Source: Vibrio casei (GTDB lineage: Bacteria > Pseudomonadota > Gammaproteobacteria > Enterobacterales > Vibrionaceae). Taken from it: a DNA stretch of 64,000 nucleotides. The notes below the pieces were generated by a model. That model was not told where the DNA came from. It saw only the letters and a list, made by a program, of their open reading frames with translations, and made no database searches. This document shows, piece after piece, positions 54,721 to 63,878 of the stretch. How positions within the stretch are numbered: the first letter of the stretch is position 1; every line of letters starts with the position of its first letter. The translations under genes and the position numbers were made by a program. The stretch lies in assembly GCF_002218025.2 (NCBI RefSeq), contig NZ_AP018681.1, positions 1 to 64,000 on the forward strand. The letters run 5' to 3'.

Positions 54721-54750
54721 ACATAACAAACGAGTATCGCGTCAATAATT
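54721..54750 (+). repeat. Truncated attC site 5
   Basis: The 5' core ACATAAC (54721-54727) follows the cassette gene stop by 9 bases and continues AAACGAGTATCGCGTC. No matching 3' half or GTTRRRY core follows, so the right part of the array has been lost. The sequence to 54840 has no recognised feature. Confidence 0.6.
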
Positions 54751-54840
54751 AATTTTATCGATATATCCCTATACCACCCATATGATCTAGAACGCTTTTC
54801 CCTGCATTGAATTATTCTGGCCTTAAACGGGAACTGAAAT

Positions 54841-54875
54841 ACATTAAATAGCGACAGGTAGTCGCTATTTAATGT
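54841..54875. terminator. Perfect 15-bp inverted repeat, lysE-side terminator
   Basis: ACATTAAATAGCGAC and GTCGCTATTTAATGT pair perfectly around AGGTA. It lies just downstream of the leftward lysE-type gene. The T-run is short, so termination is likely but not certain. Confidence 0.65.
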
Positions 54876-54885
54876 GATGTCAATT

Positions 54886-55497
54886 TTACGATTTTATGGC
54901 TAACAAGGCGCCAAAGGTAAGTAAGCCCAGTCCGCATGCTTGATTCAATCTTTTTTTCATTTTCTGAAAGTGTGTTTGAAGAGCATTTGATGTAAAAAGC
55001 ATTGCCACAAGACTGAACCAGACTCCGTGCAGTATCACCATATATAAGCCATATATTATAGCTTGATGATGATCACTAGAATCCGGTGAAATAACTTGGC
55101 TGAATATACTCAAGAAAAAAAGCATTGTTTTAGGGTTTAATACATTACACAAAAAACCTTGTGCTAAGTATTGAGAAGCTTTGAAATCTTTTTGTCTGTC
55201 TTCTATTGTTTCGAAATTAGCTTTAGCTGAAAAAATGCCTTTTAATCCTAAGTAGATTAAATAGGCAGATCCTGCATACCTCACTATATTAAATAGCCAT
55301 TCATTTTGTGAGATTAAGTAACTTATTCCTAGCATTGAATAACCAATATGAACACAGATGGCGAGACTAATCCCAATAGCGGTCCAGATCCCAGATTTTC
55401 TTCCTTGATTAATACTATTTTTTAGGACTAAAACAAAATCAGCTCCCGGACTGATTACGATTAATATACCTAGAATAGCAAGGCTTATGATTTCCAT
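54886..55497 (-). CDS. LysE-family amino-acid exporter
   Basis: The 203-residue protein has about six membrane helices and the LysE/RhtB motif ISPGADFVLVLKNSINQGRK near residues 16-35, plus GIWTAIGISLAICVHI after it and LCNVLNPKTMLFFLS near 115-129. Such proteins export amino acids or related metabolites. The substrate is unknown. It is divergent from a LysR-type gene 108 bp away, its likely regulator. Confidence 0.9.
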   Translation of the reverse strand: MEIISLAILGILIVISPGADFVLVLKNSINQGRKSGIWTAIGISLAICVHIGYSMLGISYLISQNEWLFNIVRYAGSAYLIYLGLKGIFSAKANFETIEDRQKDFKASQYLAQGFLCNVLNPKTMLFFLSIFSQVISPDSSDHHQAIIYGLYMVILHGVWFSLVAMLFTSNALQTHFQKMKKRLNQACGLGLLTFGALLAIKS

Positions 55498-55605
55498 TTA
55501 TGCTCCAAATTTGATCCGTGATGAGTATTGAGCACTTATTGTATGTGTTTTTTATCGTGGTTATAATCGAATCAATTTCTATTATTGTGTGAGAAAAATT
55601 CACAA

Positions 55606-56496
55606 GTGAGACACTTAAAAGCATTCCATGTCTTCCATGTTGCGGCCACTTCATCAAGTTATAGTGAAGCGGCAACTAAGTTACACATTACTCATGGGGC
55701 AGTGAGTAAACAGATCAAAGTATTGGAAAACTATCTTTCCTTGCCTTTATTTTATAAGCAAGGACGAAATGTCTACTTAACTCAGGAAGGTGAGTTATTA
55801 AAAAGCTATACGAAGCAGGCGTTTGAAGCTCTTGAAAGTGGTGTAAATAAGCTTATTCAAGTTAATAATCCTTGCATAGACGTTTCTTGTGAGCCAACAC
55901 TAGCAATGCGTTGGCTGATGCCGCGATTATCAGACTTTCATATGGCTTCAGGGGAAGATGTAAGGTTATCGACAGCGGGAGGGCCTGTAAAACTAGGCGT
56001 CACAGGACTGTCGTTAGCAATACGTCGCGATGATTTTGAGTTACCTCATGATTACAAACAGGTGAAATTAGTCGATGAGTGGGTAGGGCCTGTATTTTCA
56101 CCTGAATATTGGCATCAAGTGAAAAATGATTTAAGTAAAGTTAAACTGTTGCATAGCCAGACAAGGCCACAAGCGTGGGAATGTTGGTCTTCTCGCCATG
56201 TGGGTTCGTCTCTTTCTAGTCATACTCATCACACTTTTGCTCATTTTTATTTTTGTTTTCAAGCTGTCGTCGATGGATTAGGGGCTGCAATAGGATCGTA
56301 TCCACTTGTGGTGGATGATTTGAAAAGAGGCAACTTAATTGCACCATTTGGGTTTGATTTATCTGGGCATCGTTATATCTTGCTTAGCCAAGAAAGAACG
56401 CCTGATGCTCTGGAGAAAAAATTTACTGATTGGTTACAGAACAGTTTGTGGCAATGTGTGCCGACTAAAGATGAAAGAGACGGCTTTTCAGATTAA
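55606..56496 (+). CDS. LysR-family transcriptional regulator
   Basis: The 296-residue protein has an N-terminal winged HTH (LKAFHVFHVAATSSSYSEAA, then THGAVSKQIKVLENYLSLPL) and a C-terminal effector domain with VDGLGAAIGSYPLV near 219-232. The pattern is GcvA/ArgP-like. The GTG at 55606 begins at the natural family N-terminus; a TTG at 55585 is an alternative. It probably controls the divergent exporter. Confidence 0.88.
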   Translation: MRHLKAFHVFHVAATSSSYSEAATKLHITHGAVSKQIKVLENYLSLPLFYKQGRNVYLTQEGELLKSYTKQAFEALESGVNKLIQVNNPCIDVSCEPTLAMRWLMPRLSDFHMASGEDVRLSTAGGPVKLGVTGLSLAIRRDDFELPHDYKQVKLVDEWVGPVFSPEYWHQVKNDLSKVKLLHSQTRPQAWECWSSRHVGSSLSSHTHHTFAHFYFCFQAVVDGLGAAIGSYPLVVDDLKRGNLIAPFGFDLSGHRYILLSQERTPDALEKKFTDWLQNSLWQCVPTKDERDGFSD

Positions 56497-56599
56497 AACA
56501 AGGTAATAGCGCGTATCAACCGCCTAAAACTTAATAGATAATACAGAAAAGTCTTAGTTTGGTCCCATCGTTCTAAGCCTTTTTTCTTATCTTAATTCA

Positions 56600-58672
56600 C
56601 TATTTCTCAATCGTTCCAAAGACATTAATAGAATATTCATTCGGAATTTCGTTGAAGCTTAGTACCACTAATTCATTGGCAAACGATTTGGTTAATTTAC
56701 TGAGAATCGGCCTCATGGTGGGCGGCACCAGTAAAATGGGTTGGACATTCTGCGCATTCATGGTTTGTACCACCGTGGGCATTTTATTTTGAAAGACAAT
56801 CAAATCTTGCTGGCTAACAATCACGGCATCTAAGGATAAATTTGGGTTGTTTTGTAAAGAGTTATTGATCGACTGGTTCAAGCTGTCGGTCAAATTTGGC
56901 CCTAAATCAAACACGTTCAGTTGGCGAGAATCAGGTACCACCAAATTCATAATCGAGCGCTTTAACGCCACACGTACATTCGAGGCTAGCATTACGGCAT
57001 CTTTGGTGGATTCAATGCTTTCAATCAAGGTATTGGCAATGGTTCGAATGTTAGTTATGGGGATTTGCTCCGACAGTAATTGCCTTAAGACCTGCATTTC
57101 AAGACTTGGGGTAATAACCTTACCAAGCGTCTCCATGAGTTCAGGGTGCGCATTGGCTAAGCGATCATTCACGCCTTTTACATCATCAAAGTTAAAAATA
57201 GAATCTAGGTATTCAATACACACTTTTTGAATGTGTGTGGCGATCACATCATGCACATCGATAATTTGAAGATCACGTCGAATAGCCTCTCCTTTTTTCT
57301 CGGGTTCTATCCATAATGCTGGCAGTTGATAAGCGGGATCGACCCCAATCACGCCATCCATTTGGTTGAGTTCATGTTCTGCGCCCACCACCATGAGCAT
57401 GTCGGGTTCTACGCGACCACTTTCTATGGCATCGCCATCCACGTAAATCACGTATTCATTGGGTTGCAGTGAATAGTCATCTTTCACCATGATTTCGGGG
57501 ATCACAAACCCAATTTGTTCACTTAAGGTTTTGCGGCAGCCTCGGATACTTTTCAGCAAGGCCGTTTGTTTGGACTTCGTCACCAATGGAACCAATTTAA
57601 AACCAATGTGTAATTTGATGGGCTCGACATGTGGGATCATCGCCCAACTTAATGGCTCATCTAAATGGTTTTTAATAACCGGTTTATCGTCTTTTTGGGG
57701 GGCATCTATATTGTCAGGCACGTGTTTCGACTGCTTCCACCCGACAAAAATGAGGATCCCAGAGAAAAGATAAAACGCCATGTGCGGCATATTAGGCACA
57801 GAGCCTATAACGAACATGACCGCACCCGTCATGAATAATATCGACGGTTTAGACAGTAATTGACCACGCACCGATTGCGCGATGTCTTTATCATCATCAC
57901 TAATGCGAGTCACAATAATCGCGGTAGCGGTGGCAAGCAGTAGCGATGGAATTTGTGCGACCAGGCCATCACCAATGGTTAATAATGCATAGGTTTGAAA
58001 GGCATCTTTACTGCTCATGCCGTGTTCAAATATCCCGATTAAGCACCCACCAATGAGGTTGATAAATAAGATACAAATACCGGCAATAATATCGCCTTTA
58101 ACGAATTTGGATACCCCATCCATGGCGCCACCAAAATGCGCTTGTTGGGCGAGTGTTTCACGTCTTTTGGTGGCTTCTTCTTGGTCAATCGCGCCAGCAT
58201 TCATGTCCGACTCAATCGCCATTTGTTTACCTTGAATACTGTCTAAGGTGAATCGAGCAGAGACTTCACTGACCCGTTCAGCCCCTTTGCTGATCACCAT
58301 AAAGTTAACGATGCTGAGAATGGCAAACACCACAATACCCACCACGTAACTGCCGCCGATCACCACTTCACCAAAACTTTGAATGACTTTACCGGCCGCC
58401 GCTCCACCGTTATGGCCTTCTAATAACACAATACGAGTGGAGGCGACGTTTAAAGTGAGGCGCAAAAGCGTTGCCACTAACAGTAACGTAGGGAAAACGG
58501 AAAACTCTAATACATCTTTGGTGGTGCTGCACACCAGTAAGATCATAATGGCGAGAACAATGTTAAAAGTAAAAATGGTATCTAATAGAAGGGGAGGCAA
58601 AGGAAGAATGATCATTGCCAAAATGAGAAGCAGCACAATAGGGATGGCTGATTTAGAATTAATAAAAGACAT
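56600..58672 (-). CDS. flhA: Lateral flagellar export gate protein FlhA
   Basis: FlhA is the large export-gate protein that receives substrates. The 690-residue product has about eight membrane helices in the first 320 residues, the FHIPEP region (VVGIVVFAILSIVNFMVISK, then GAERVSEVSARFTLDSIQGK, near 111-150), and a C-terminal cytoplasmic domain. The ATG at 58672 was preferred to the TTG at 58681. It is transcribed leftward, alone, away from the other export genes at 26587-29487. Confidence 0.94.
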   Translation of the reverse strand: MSFINSKSAIPIVLLLILAMIILPLPPLLLDTIFTFNIVLAIMILLVCSTTKDVLEFSVFPTLLLVATLLRLTLNVASTRIVLLEGHNGGAAAGKVIQSFGEVVIGGSYVVGIVVFAILSIVNFMVISKGAERVSEVSARFTLDSIQGKQMAIESDMNAGAIDQEEATKRRETLAQQAHFGGAMDGVSKFVKGDIIAGICILFINLIGGCLIGIFEHGMSSKDAFQTYALLTIGDGLVAQIPSLLLATATAIIVTRISDDDKDIAQSVRGQLLSKPSILFMTGAVMFVIGSVPNMPHMAFYLFSGILIFVGWKQSKHVPDNIDAPQKDDKPVIKNHLDEPLSWAMIPHVEPIKLHIGFKLVPLVTKSKQTALLKSIRGCRKTLSEQIGFVIPEIMVKDDYSLQPNEYVIYVDGDAIESGRVEPDMLMVVGAEHELNQMDGVIGVDPAYQLPALWIEPEKKGEAIRRDLQIIDVHDVIATHIQKVCIEYLDSIFNFDDVKGVNDRLANAHPELMETLGKVITPSLEMQVLRQLLSEQIPITNIRTIANTLIESIESTKDAVMLASNVRVALKRSIMNLVVPDSRQLNVFDLGPNLTDSLNQSINNSLQNNPNLSLDAVIVSQQDLIVFQNKMPTVVQTMNAQNVQPILLVPPTMRPILSKLTKSFANELVVLSFNEIPNEYSINVFGTIEK

Positions 58673-58927
58673 ATTTTTCAATGTTAACTATCCATATTGT
58701 TTAATTAATCGTATTGTTGTCTAATGTAGATTGCTTTATTTTATGGTTTTTATGAAAAGAATAATAGTATAAATCCTTTGTTTTTGGGGTTTTAAGTGGT
58801 TTTGTTGATTTGTTATTTCTATTATTTTTAAAAAAATATAAAATGTTTTGAACTAAAAGGTAAAAACGGTCGTTATATGTTTGTGAGAAAGAAAATCTCG
58901 TTATTATTTAATAAAGGATTGAACATC
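58673..58927. other. Divergent region between flhA and flagellin genes
   Basis: This 255-bp AT-rich region holds the promoters of flhA (leftward) and of the flagellin gene (rightward). Only the motif at 58847-58878 could be assigned. Confidence 0.5.
58847..58878 (+). promoter_or_regulatory. Candidate lateral sigma-28 promoter of the flagellin gene
   Basis: TTTGAAC (58847-58853), 14 bases and GGTCGTTATAT (58868-58878) match the flgM upstream motif at 45103-45134 exactly in both blocks and in spacing. The leader to the ATG at 58928 would be about 45 bases. Confidence 0.72.
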
Positions 58928-60010
58928 ATGATTTCTATTGCATCTAACTTCGCTTCACAAACGACCATTAACCAAATTAACAGCTCAAATAATGCTTTGA
59001 CCTCTTCTATGGAGCGTCTATCAACCGGTAACCGTATTAATTCAGCGGCGGACGATGCAGCAGGCCTGCAAATTGCTAACCGTTTGTCGACTCAGTCTCG
59101 TGGTATGTCAGTTGCTATGCGTAATTCTCAAGACGCAACTAGCCTACTGCAAACTGCAGAAGGTTCGTTAGAAGAGCTAGGTAACATTGGCGCGCGCATG
59201 AACGACCTTGCCACTCAAGCGGCAAACGGCACCAACTCTCAAAGCGACTTAGATGCATTGAATGGTGAATATCAAGCGCTTGGCAAAGAAATGGCCAATA
59301 TTCTTGAAAACACCAACTTTGGTGGTCAGAAGCTTCTAGCGGGCTCTGGTCTTTCTCAGCAGGAAGGAACTAAAACTCAAGCTGACTTGGATACTGAAAG
59401 TACGGAAGCAAACGATGCGCTAACTGCTGCTCAAGATGCTTTAACCGCTGATGATGGATTAGATGACGATATTACTGCTGGTTTGATAGCAGATTTAGAT
59501 GCTGCACAAGAAACAGCAAACTCCGCAATATCAGCAGCAAAAATTGGGCCAACAGAAGCTGGTATGAAATTCCAAACTGGCTCTACTACAAATGAGACGC
59601 TGAACGTCGCGATGGACATGAGCGGTATTTCAAGCTTTGTGAGTTCTATTGGTGATCTTTCTTCTGCTGACAATGCACAAGCAGCCATGAAAGCATTAGG
59701 TGGTTCTGCGGCTGTTCCTGAAACTTCAGTAGGCGCTGGAGATGCAGTACCAGCAACAGGTGGCTTCCTACAAGACGTGACTGCCCAACGTTCTAACCTA
59801 GGTGCCAACATCAACCGTATCGAACATAACATTGCTAACATGACGCAAATGAAAGAAAACCTAGACGCGTCTACTGGTCGTATTATGGATACGGATTTTG
59901 CAAGCGAGTCTGGCGAAATGACTAAGCAACAAATGTTAGTTCAAACTGGTGCGAAAATGCTGTCTACCACCAAAATGGTTCCTCAACTAGCGATGTCTAT
60001 GTTGGGTTAA
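58928..60010 (+). CDS. lafA: Lateral flagellin LafA
   Basis: The 360-residue flagellin has the conserved N-terminal D0/D1 part (LTSSMERLSTGNRINSAADD, then AAGLQIANRL) and C-terminal part (NRIEHNIANMTQMKENLDAS, then GEMTKQQMLVQTGAKML). Between about residues 155 and 215 lies an Ala/Asp/Thr-rich helical insert (ALTAAQDALTADDGLDDD) that makes it longer than typical lateral flagellins (about 285). The ATG at 58928 has AAAGGA upstream; a TTG-type extension from 58877 is rejected. It is followed by a strong terminator. Confidence 0.95.
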   Translation: MISIASNFASQTTINQINSSNNALTSSMERLSTGNRINSAADDAAGLQIANRLSTQSRGMSVAMRNSQDATSLLQTAEGSLEELGNIGARMNDLATQAANGTNSQSDLDALNGEYQALGKEMANILENTNFGGQKLLAGSGLSQQEGTKTQADLDTESTEANDALTAAQDALTADDGLDDDITAGLIADLDAAQETANSAISAAKIGPTEAGMKFQTGSTTNETLNVAMDMSGISSFVSSIGDLSSADNAQAAMKALGGSAAVPETSVGAGDAVPATGGFLQDVTAQRSNLGANINRIEHNIANMTQMKENLDASTGRIMDTDFASESGEMTKQQMLVQTGAKMLSTTKMVPQLAMSMLG

Positions 60011-60030
60011 TCAAGAACTGAATTGATAGT

Positions 60031-60068
60031 AAGGGTGGGCTGATATGGCTCATCCTTATGTTGTTTTT
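60031..60068 (+). terminator. Flagellin gene terminator
   Basis: AAGGGTGGGC and GCTCATCCTT pair with two G-T wobbles around TGATATG and are followed by ATGTTGTTTTT. It separates the flagellin gene from fliD, as expected for a highly expressed gene. Confidence 0.8.
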
Positions 60069-60079
60069 AAGGAGTAAAA

Positions 60080-61405
60080 ATGAACATAGATGCAGCGGCT
60101 ATGGCTTCCCAATTGGCTACTTATGATGTGCAACCATTTGAAAACTCTTATGGCACCAAAATTAAAACCGCCAATAGCCAGATTTCGGCTTATGACAAAA
60201 TTAAAGCGTCTTTGGATTCGTTAGATAAAAAAATTTATGAATTTACCAAACGTGGTGGTGACACCATTGGTAAAAGTTCGGCAGAAACGACAACGGATGA
60301 ATTTTTTGATCTAACGGTTTCAGGTAACGTTACCAACCTAAATTTGGATTTATTTGTTGAGCAAACCGCGTCATCTCATCAATTGATCATGGATACAACC
60401 GCAGAGAAGGTAACCGATACTTTTGCCACTAACGGCACTTTTTCGATTGATGTGAATGGGACGAACGTTGATCTTGATTTATCGTTGGCCGATACCGACG
60501 GTACCGGTGATGTGTCTTTGGTGGAATTTACTCAATATTTCAATAAAGAGATGGGCGATCAGGTGACATCCTCGATAGTTCGTACTGATGGTGAATTAAA
60601 AGTGATGTTTTCGGCTGTGGAAACTGGCACTGATCATACCTTTAATATTGCGGCGAGTGCGGATACTGGCCTTGCGAGCCAAGCGTTAAGTGCCACCGAG
60701 AACCCAATTAAAGTGGCGAAAGATGCCATTGTTTGGCTAGGTGAACAAGGTACCGGCGCTAAGCTGACTAGCCAATCCAATAAATTCGAAAATATAGTCG
60801 ATGGCGTCACGGTTAACTTGAAAAAGCCACAAGCTGTAGATGATAGCAGTGTGGGAGTTTCTATTGCCCCAGATGAAGATGCAACGCTTAAAGCACTTAA
60901 TGAATTTGTGACCAGTTATAACGAAGTATTGTCGTTAATCTCAGATTACACCGCCATTGGTAGCGCAGATGAAGGGCGTGGTGTTCTAGCCAGTGATAGC
61001 AGCATTAAAGGACTAAGCAGTGAGCTTAAAAATATTATTCGAAGTGAACATGGTGGGGTTCGATTGTATGAATTGGGGATCTCATTGGATCGAAGCGGAG
61101 AATTAAAAGTTGATGCTACCGATTTTAAAGAAAACATTAAGAATGTTGATATTGATGAGGTGTTTAAAGGTGATGATGGGTTGTTTTCTAAATTAGAAGA
61201 TAGCTTGGATAAATACACCGATTTCTCAACTGGCATCATCAAGCGTAAGAAAGAGGATTTAAACGATAACGTTCAAGAATATAACGATCAGCTGGCTCGT
61301 TTAGATGATCGTTATAACTCACTTTATGATCGTTATTTAGCACAATTTACTCAATTGAATTCATTGCAGTCGAGCATGGACTCAGTATTAAACCTATTTA
61401 TTTAG
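60080..61405 (+). CDS. fliD: Filament cap protein FliD
   Basis: FliD caps the filament and folds arriving flagellins. The 441-residue protein begins MNIDAAAMASQLATYDVQPF and has the FliD_N and FliD_C parts, with the C-terminal coil KKEDLNDNVQEYNDQLARLD then RYNSLYDRYLAQFTQLNSLQ. AAGGAGTAAAA precedes the start. It heads the fliD-fliS-fliT-fliK-fliL operon. Confidence 0.92.
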   Translation: MNIDAAAMASQLATYDVQPFENSYGTKIKTANSQISAYDKIKASLDSLDKKIYEFTKRGGDTIGKSSAETTTDEFFDLTVSGNVTNLNLDLFVEQTASSHQLIMDTTAEKVTDTFATNGTFSIDVNGTNVDLDLSLADTDGTGDVSLVEFTQYFNKEMGDQVTSSIVRTDGELKVMFSAVETGTDHTFNIAASADTGLASQALSATENPIKVAKDAIVWLGEQGTGAKLTSQSNKFENIVDGVTVNLKKPQAVDDSSVGVSIAPDEDATLKALNEFVTSYNEVLSLISDYTAIGSADEGRGVLASDSSIKGLSSELKNIIRSEHGGVRLYELGISLDRSGELKVDATDFKENIKNVDIDEVFKGDDGLFSKLEDSLDKYTDFSTGIIKRKKEDLNDNVQEYNDQLARLDDRYNSLYDRYLAQFTQLNSLQSSMDSVLNLFI

Positions 61406-61430
61406 ATAATCTATTTATGTGAAGGAAGTG

Positions 61431-61826
61431 ATGATGTTACTTGGACGAAATGCGAAAAGCGCTTATGCCAACACTCAAATCAATGCTAACGCGGCGGTCT
61501 CTAATAGTTTCGAGTTGAATGCCATGCTGCATAAGCGATTAGATACGGAACTTGATGTCCTTGCTCATGCGATTGAAACCAAAGACTTTGAAAAGAAAGC
61601 TAAAGCCGCTCAAAAAATCATCGATATTCTGATTACCTTAGATGCATCGCTTGATCTGGAATTAAAAGAGCCTTTAATCGAGAACATTCATCAGTTGTAC
61701 GAACACTCTATTTCAAGTGTTTTTTCGGCGTCAAAAGATATGGATCTTGAAAGGCTGGCCGGTGTTAAAAAGGTGCTGACGGATCTGAAAGAAGGCTGGG
61801 AAGGTTTATTAGAGCAAGTTAGGTGA
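61431..61826 (+). CDS. fliS: Flagellin chaperone FliS
   Basis: The 131-residue protein is the flagellin export chaperone of the operon (LafC in other lateral systems). It begins MMLLGRNAKSAYANTQINAN and is helical with AAQKIIDILITLDASLDLEL near 61-80, typical of FliS. The ATG at 61431 was chosen, with GGAAG upstream; a second ATG follows directly. A 14-bp duplication (CAAGTTAGGTGAAT) at the end of the gene touches the stop. Confidence 0.88.
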   Translation: MMLLGRNAKSAYANTQINANAAVSNSFELNAMLHKRLDTELDVLAHAIETKDFEKKAKAAQKIIDILITLDASLDLELKEPLIENIHQLYEHSISSVFSASKDMDLERLAGVKKVLTDLKEGWEGLLEQVR

Positions 61827-61847
61827 ATCAAGTTAGGTGAATGGATC

Positions 61848-62180
61848 ATGCTAGAGGCGAAACTGAAGAAATTGATCAAAGTATTAAATAAAGCGAGAGC
61901 AGAGAAGGACTTTGAGACCATTCAAAAAGTCACTCACTTGCTTGCGACACAGTTGCCGAAAATCGATCAATCTAAACATATTGACGTCATACAAGCGTTG
62001 AAATGCGCCTACGAGTTAGCTCACGACACGGTTTCTGCCGAAGCAAAACAAGTCAGCCAACAAATGGGGTTATTGAACCAAAATAAAACTCGTAAGCGGG
62101 CTTATGCCAAAATGCAGATCGCAACTCAGCAGCAGATCGGTATTCATAAACTAAGCACCATTCAACGCGGATCATTATGA
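61848..62180 (+). CDS. fliT: FliT-like flagellar chaperone (LafD)
   Basis: The 110-residue helical, basic protein (KLKKLIKVLNKARAEKDFET near the start) is named from its place between fliS and fliK. FliT-type proteins chaperone FliD. The sequence itself is too short and variable to prove this. It overlaps fliK by 4 bases (ATGA). Confidence 0.6.
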   Translation: MLEAKLKKLIKVLNKARAEKDFETIQKVTHLLATQLPKIDQSKHIDVIQALKCAYELAHDTVSAEAKQVSQQMGLLNQNKTRKRAYAKMQIATQQQIGIHKLSTIQRGSL

Positions 62181-63400
62181 ACTTGACCTCTTCCCATTCA
62201 TCTCGAACAGTCACCTTATCTTCTTTAAATAAGGGAGATAGCGACATTCAACCCAACCGGGTCAACGATTCTGGTGTGTCATCTTCAGATTCAACAACCA
62301 ATGCAAAAAAAGCTTTTTCTCACGAAATGGTGCGAGTAGAGCAATCCTCGAAATCCGATTCATTCTCTTCTAGTAAGAAGTTTTCTAATAATGAGCTCGC
62401 TAATGATGCGTTTGTGAATGGTGAGCCGCTTGATGCTGCGAAAAAAAGTGAATCATCAGACTCAGGACTTGAGAAGACAAACAAAGATGATGGTTCTGTG
62501 GATAGCTTATTAACCGACGTCGAGACCACACCTCAAGAAGCGGTGATGCTAGATTTGAATAGCTTAGAAGCTACTACGTTAGAAGCCACTACGTTAGAAG
62601 CGATGCCGGTAGGGGGAACACCGAATCAAGCTGGTGGGTTGAATGCCGATGTAATAGGCCAATCGGATGCTTCTCAAGCTGGCAGCCCATCGGTTCTGCC
62701 CTTAGACGGTAAGTCTTCTCAGGCGTTAACTCAGAATCAGACACCTTCACCGGTACGTGATACTTGGATGTTGAAGCAACAAGAAGGGCAAAAGCCTGAA
62801 TTGAATGCGTTAGGAGGGAAGGTATCGCTTGCAGGAATGGAATCATCTTCTAATCAGCTGTCTCAATCGATATCGAGTATGAATACCGCTCACTCTCATA
62901 ACGTGGTGATGGCGAACCACCTGACACCCGCTTCTCAATCTATGTTTTTCAATGCCAATGTTTATGCCAACCCTATGCTGGCGAAGAAAGATTTTCAGCA
63001 GCAAATTACCTCTTTGGTTTCCGATAAGCTTGAGCTACAAATCAATTCAAAATCTCCCAGTGCCACGATCCGTTTGGATCCACCGGAATTGGGTAAAATT
63101 GAACTCAAAGTAAAACTGGATGGCGATAAAGTCTCGGTGCATTTAACGGCCAATAACCCTCATACACGAGATGCGATTCAAGCCACCGTTGATCGGTTGC
63201 GAGCTGACTTAGCATTAGATATGAATGCCCAAGTGACGGTTTCTTTTTCTCAATCTGGACAACAACGAAACGATAATGACTCGATGAATCAAGGAGAAGA
63301 ACAACGAGGTTCAGTTTTAGCTAATAGTGTAGATGAAACATCAAGCTTAACGTCGAGCGATCATGAGTCAACCAATAATAGGGTTTTAGCTAGGATTTAG
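62177..63400 (+). CDS. fliK: Hook-length control protein FliK (LafE)
   Basis: FliK measures hook length and triggers FlhB switching. The 407-residue protein has a long Ser/Asn/Gln-rich disordered N-terminal part, with a short repeat EATTLEATTLEA near 131-142, and the conserved C-terminal Flg_hook domain SATIRLDPPELGKIELKVKL near 294-313. It ends with a polar tail. Confidence 0.92.
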   Translation: MNLTSSHSSRTVTLSSLNKGDSDIQPNRVNDSGVSSSDSTTNAKKAFSHEMVRVEQSSKSDSFSSSKKFSNNELANDAFVNGEPLDAAKKSESSDSGLEKTNKDDGSVDSLLTDVETTPQEAVMLDLNSLEATTLEATTLEAMPVGGTPNQAGGLNADVIGQSDASQAGSPSVLPLDGKSSQALTQNQTPSPVRDTWMLKQQEGQKPELNALGGKVSLAGMESSSNQLSQSISSMNTAHSHNVVMANHLTPASQSMFFNANVYANPMLAKKDFQQQITSLVSDKLELQINSKSPSATIRLDPPELGKIELKVKLDGDKVSVHLTANNPHTRDAIQATVDRLRADLALDMNAQVTVSFSQSGQQRNDNDSMNQGEEQRGSVLANSVDETSSLTSSDHESTNNRVLARI

Positions 63401-63402
63401 TG

Positions 63403-63840
63403 ATGATAATAACTAAGAAGAAGTGGGCGATAATAGCGATTGTGTTGTTATTACTGGCTGGTAGCGGCGGTTTTTTGTATGCCCAATATGGTTTGACGCC
63501 AATCAAGGATTTAGTGGCCCCGAGTGAACCAGTGCAAGAAAACAACAGTTTTGAAGTGTTACTGACAGGGACGCTTATTCCGGTGAATGATGGCAAGCGC
63601 CAAAAACTATTGTTGTTAGATTTGTCGATGTATTCCTCACAAGCAAACCAAGTTGCAGTAGAGAAGTCGAAAAACCATATACGTCATGCACTGCTCAATG
63701 CTCTGAGCGTGAAACCAACGGCTTATTTTTATGACCGAAAGTTTGTGAGCAATTTACAAAAAGATGTAGAAGATTTATTGATTGGAACTATGGGGCTTCC
63801 GATTAGTGAAGTTTTGGTCACGAAAGCCATTTATCAATAA
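63403..63840 (+). CDS. fliL: FliL-like motor protein (LafF)
   Basis: The 145-residue protein has one N-terminal membrane helix (WAIIAIVLLLLAGSGGFLYA near 7-26) and a periplasmic domain, ending DLLIGTMGLPISEVLVTKAI in FliL style. FliL stabilises the stators. The ATG at 63403 was preferred to the GTG overlapping the fliK stop. It follows fliK by two bases. Confidence 0.85.
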   Translation: MIITKKKWAIIAIVLLLLAGSGGFLYAQYGLTPIKDLVAPSEPVQENNSFEVLLTGTLIPVNDGKRQKLLLLDLSMYSSQANQVAVEKSKNHIRHALLNALSVKPTAYFYDRKFVSNLQKDVEDLLIGTMGLPISEVLVTKAIYQ

Positions 63841-63878
63841 ATGAGATTTTAAATTTTACTTTAGGATCAGGAGTGAGC

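Larger units (their letters stand above)
47145..54750. mobile_element. Integron-type gene cassette array without integrase (CALIN)
   Basis: Short genes, all on the + strand and each followed by an attC-like site, form an array. Each site has a 7-bp 5' core (such as ATATAAC), an imperfect palindrome of 90-101 bp and a 3' core GTTRRRY-type heptamer that complements the 5' core. The first 3'-type core is at 47145 (GTTATAT) and the last, truncated, site is at 54721. IS1111- and IS66-type elements interrupt the array. No integrase gene or attI is present in the window. Confidence 0.85.

Noticed and set aside
59431..59841. 136-residue frame opposite the flagellin gene
   Set aside because: It is the antisense shadow of a clearly coding gene, with no ribosome site or family match.
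60380..60395. TTGATCATGG in fliD resembling an RctB site
   Set aside because: It is a single coding-sequence match without the tail.
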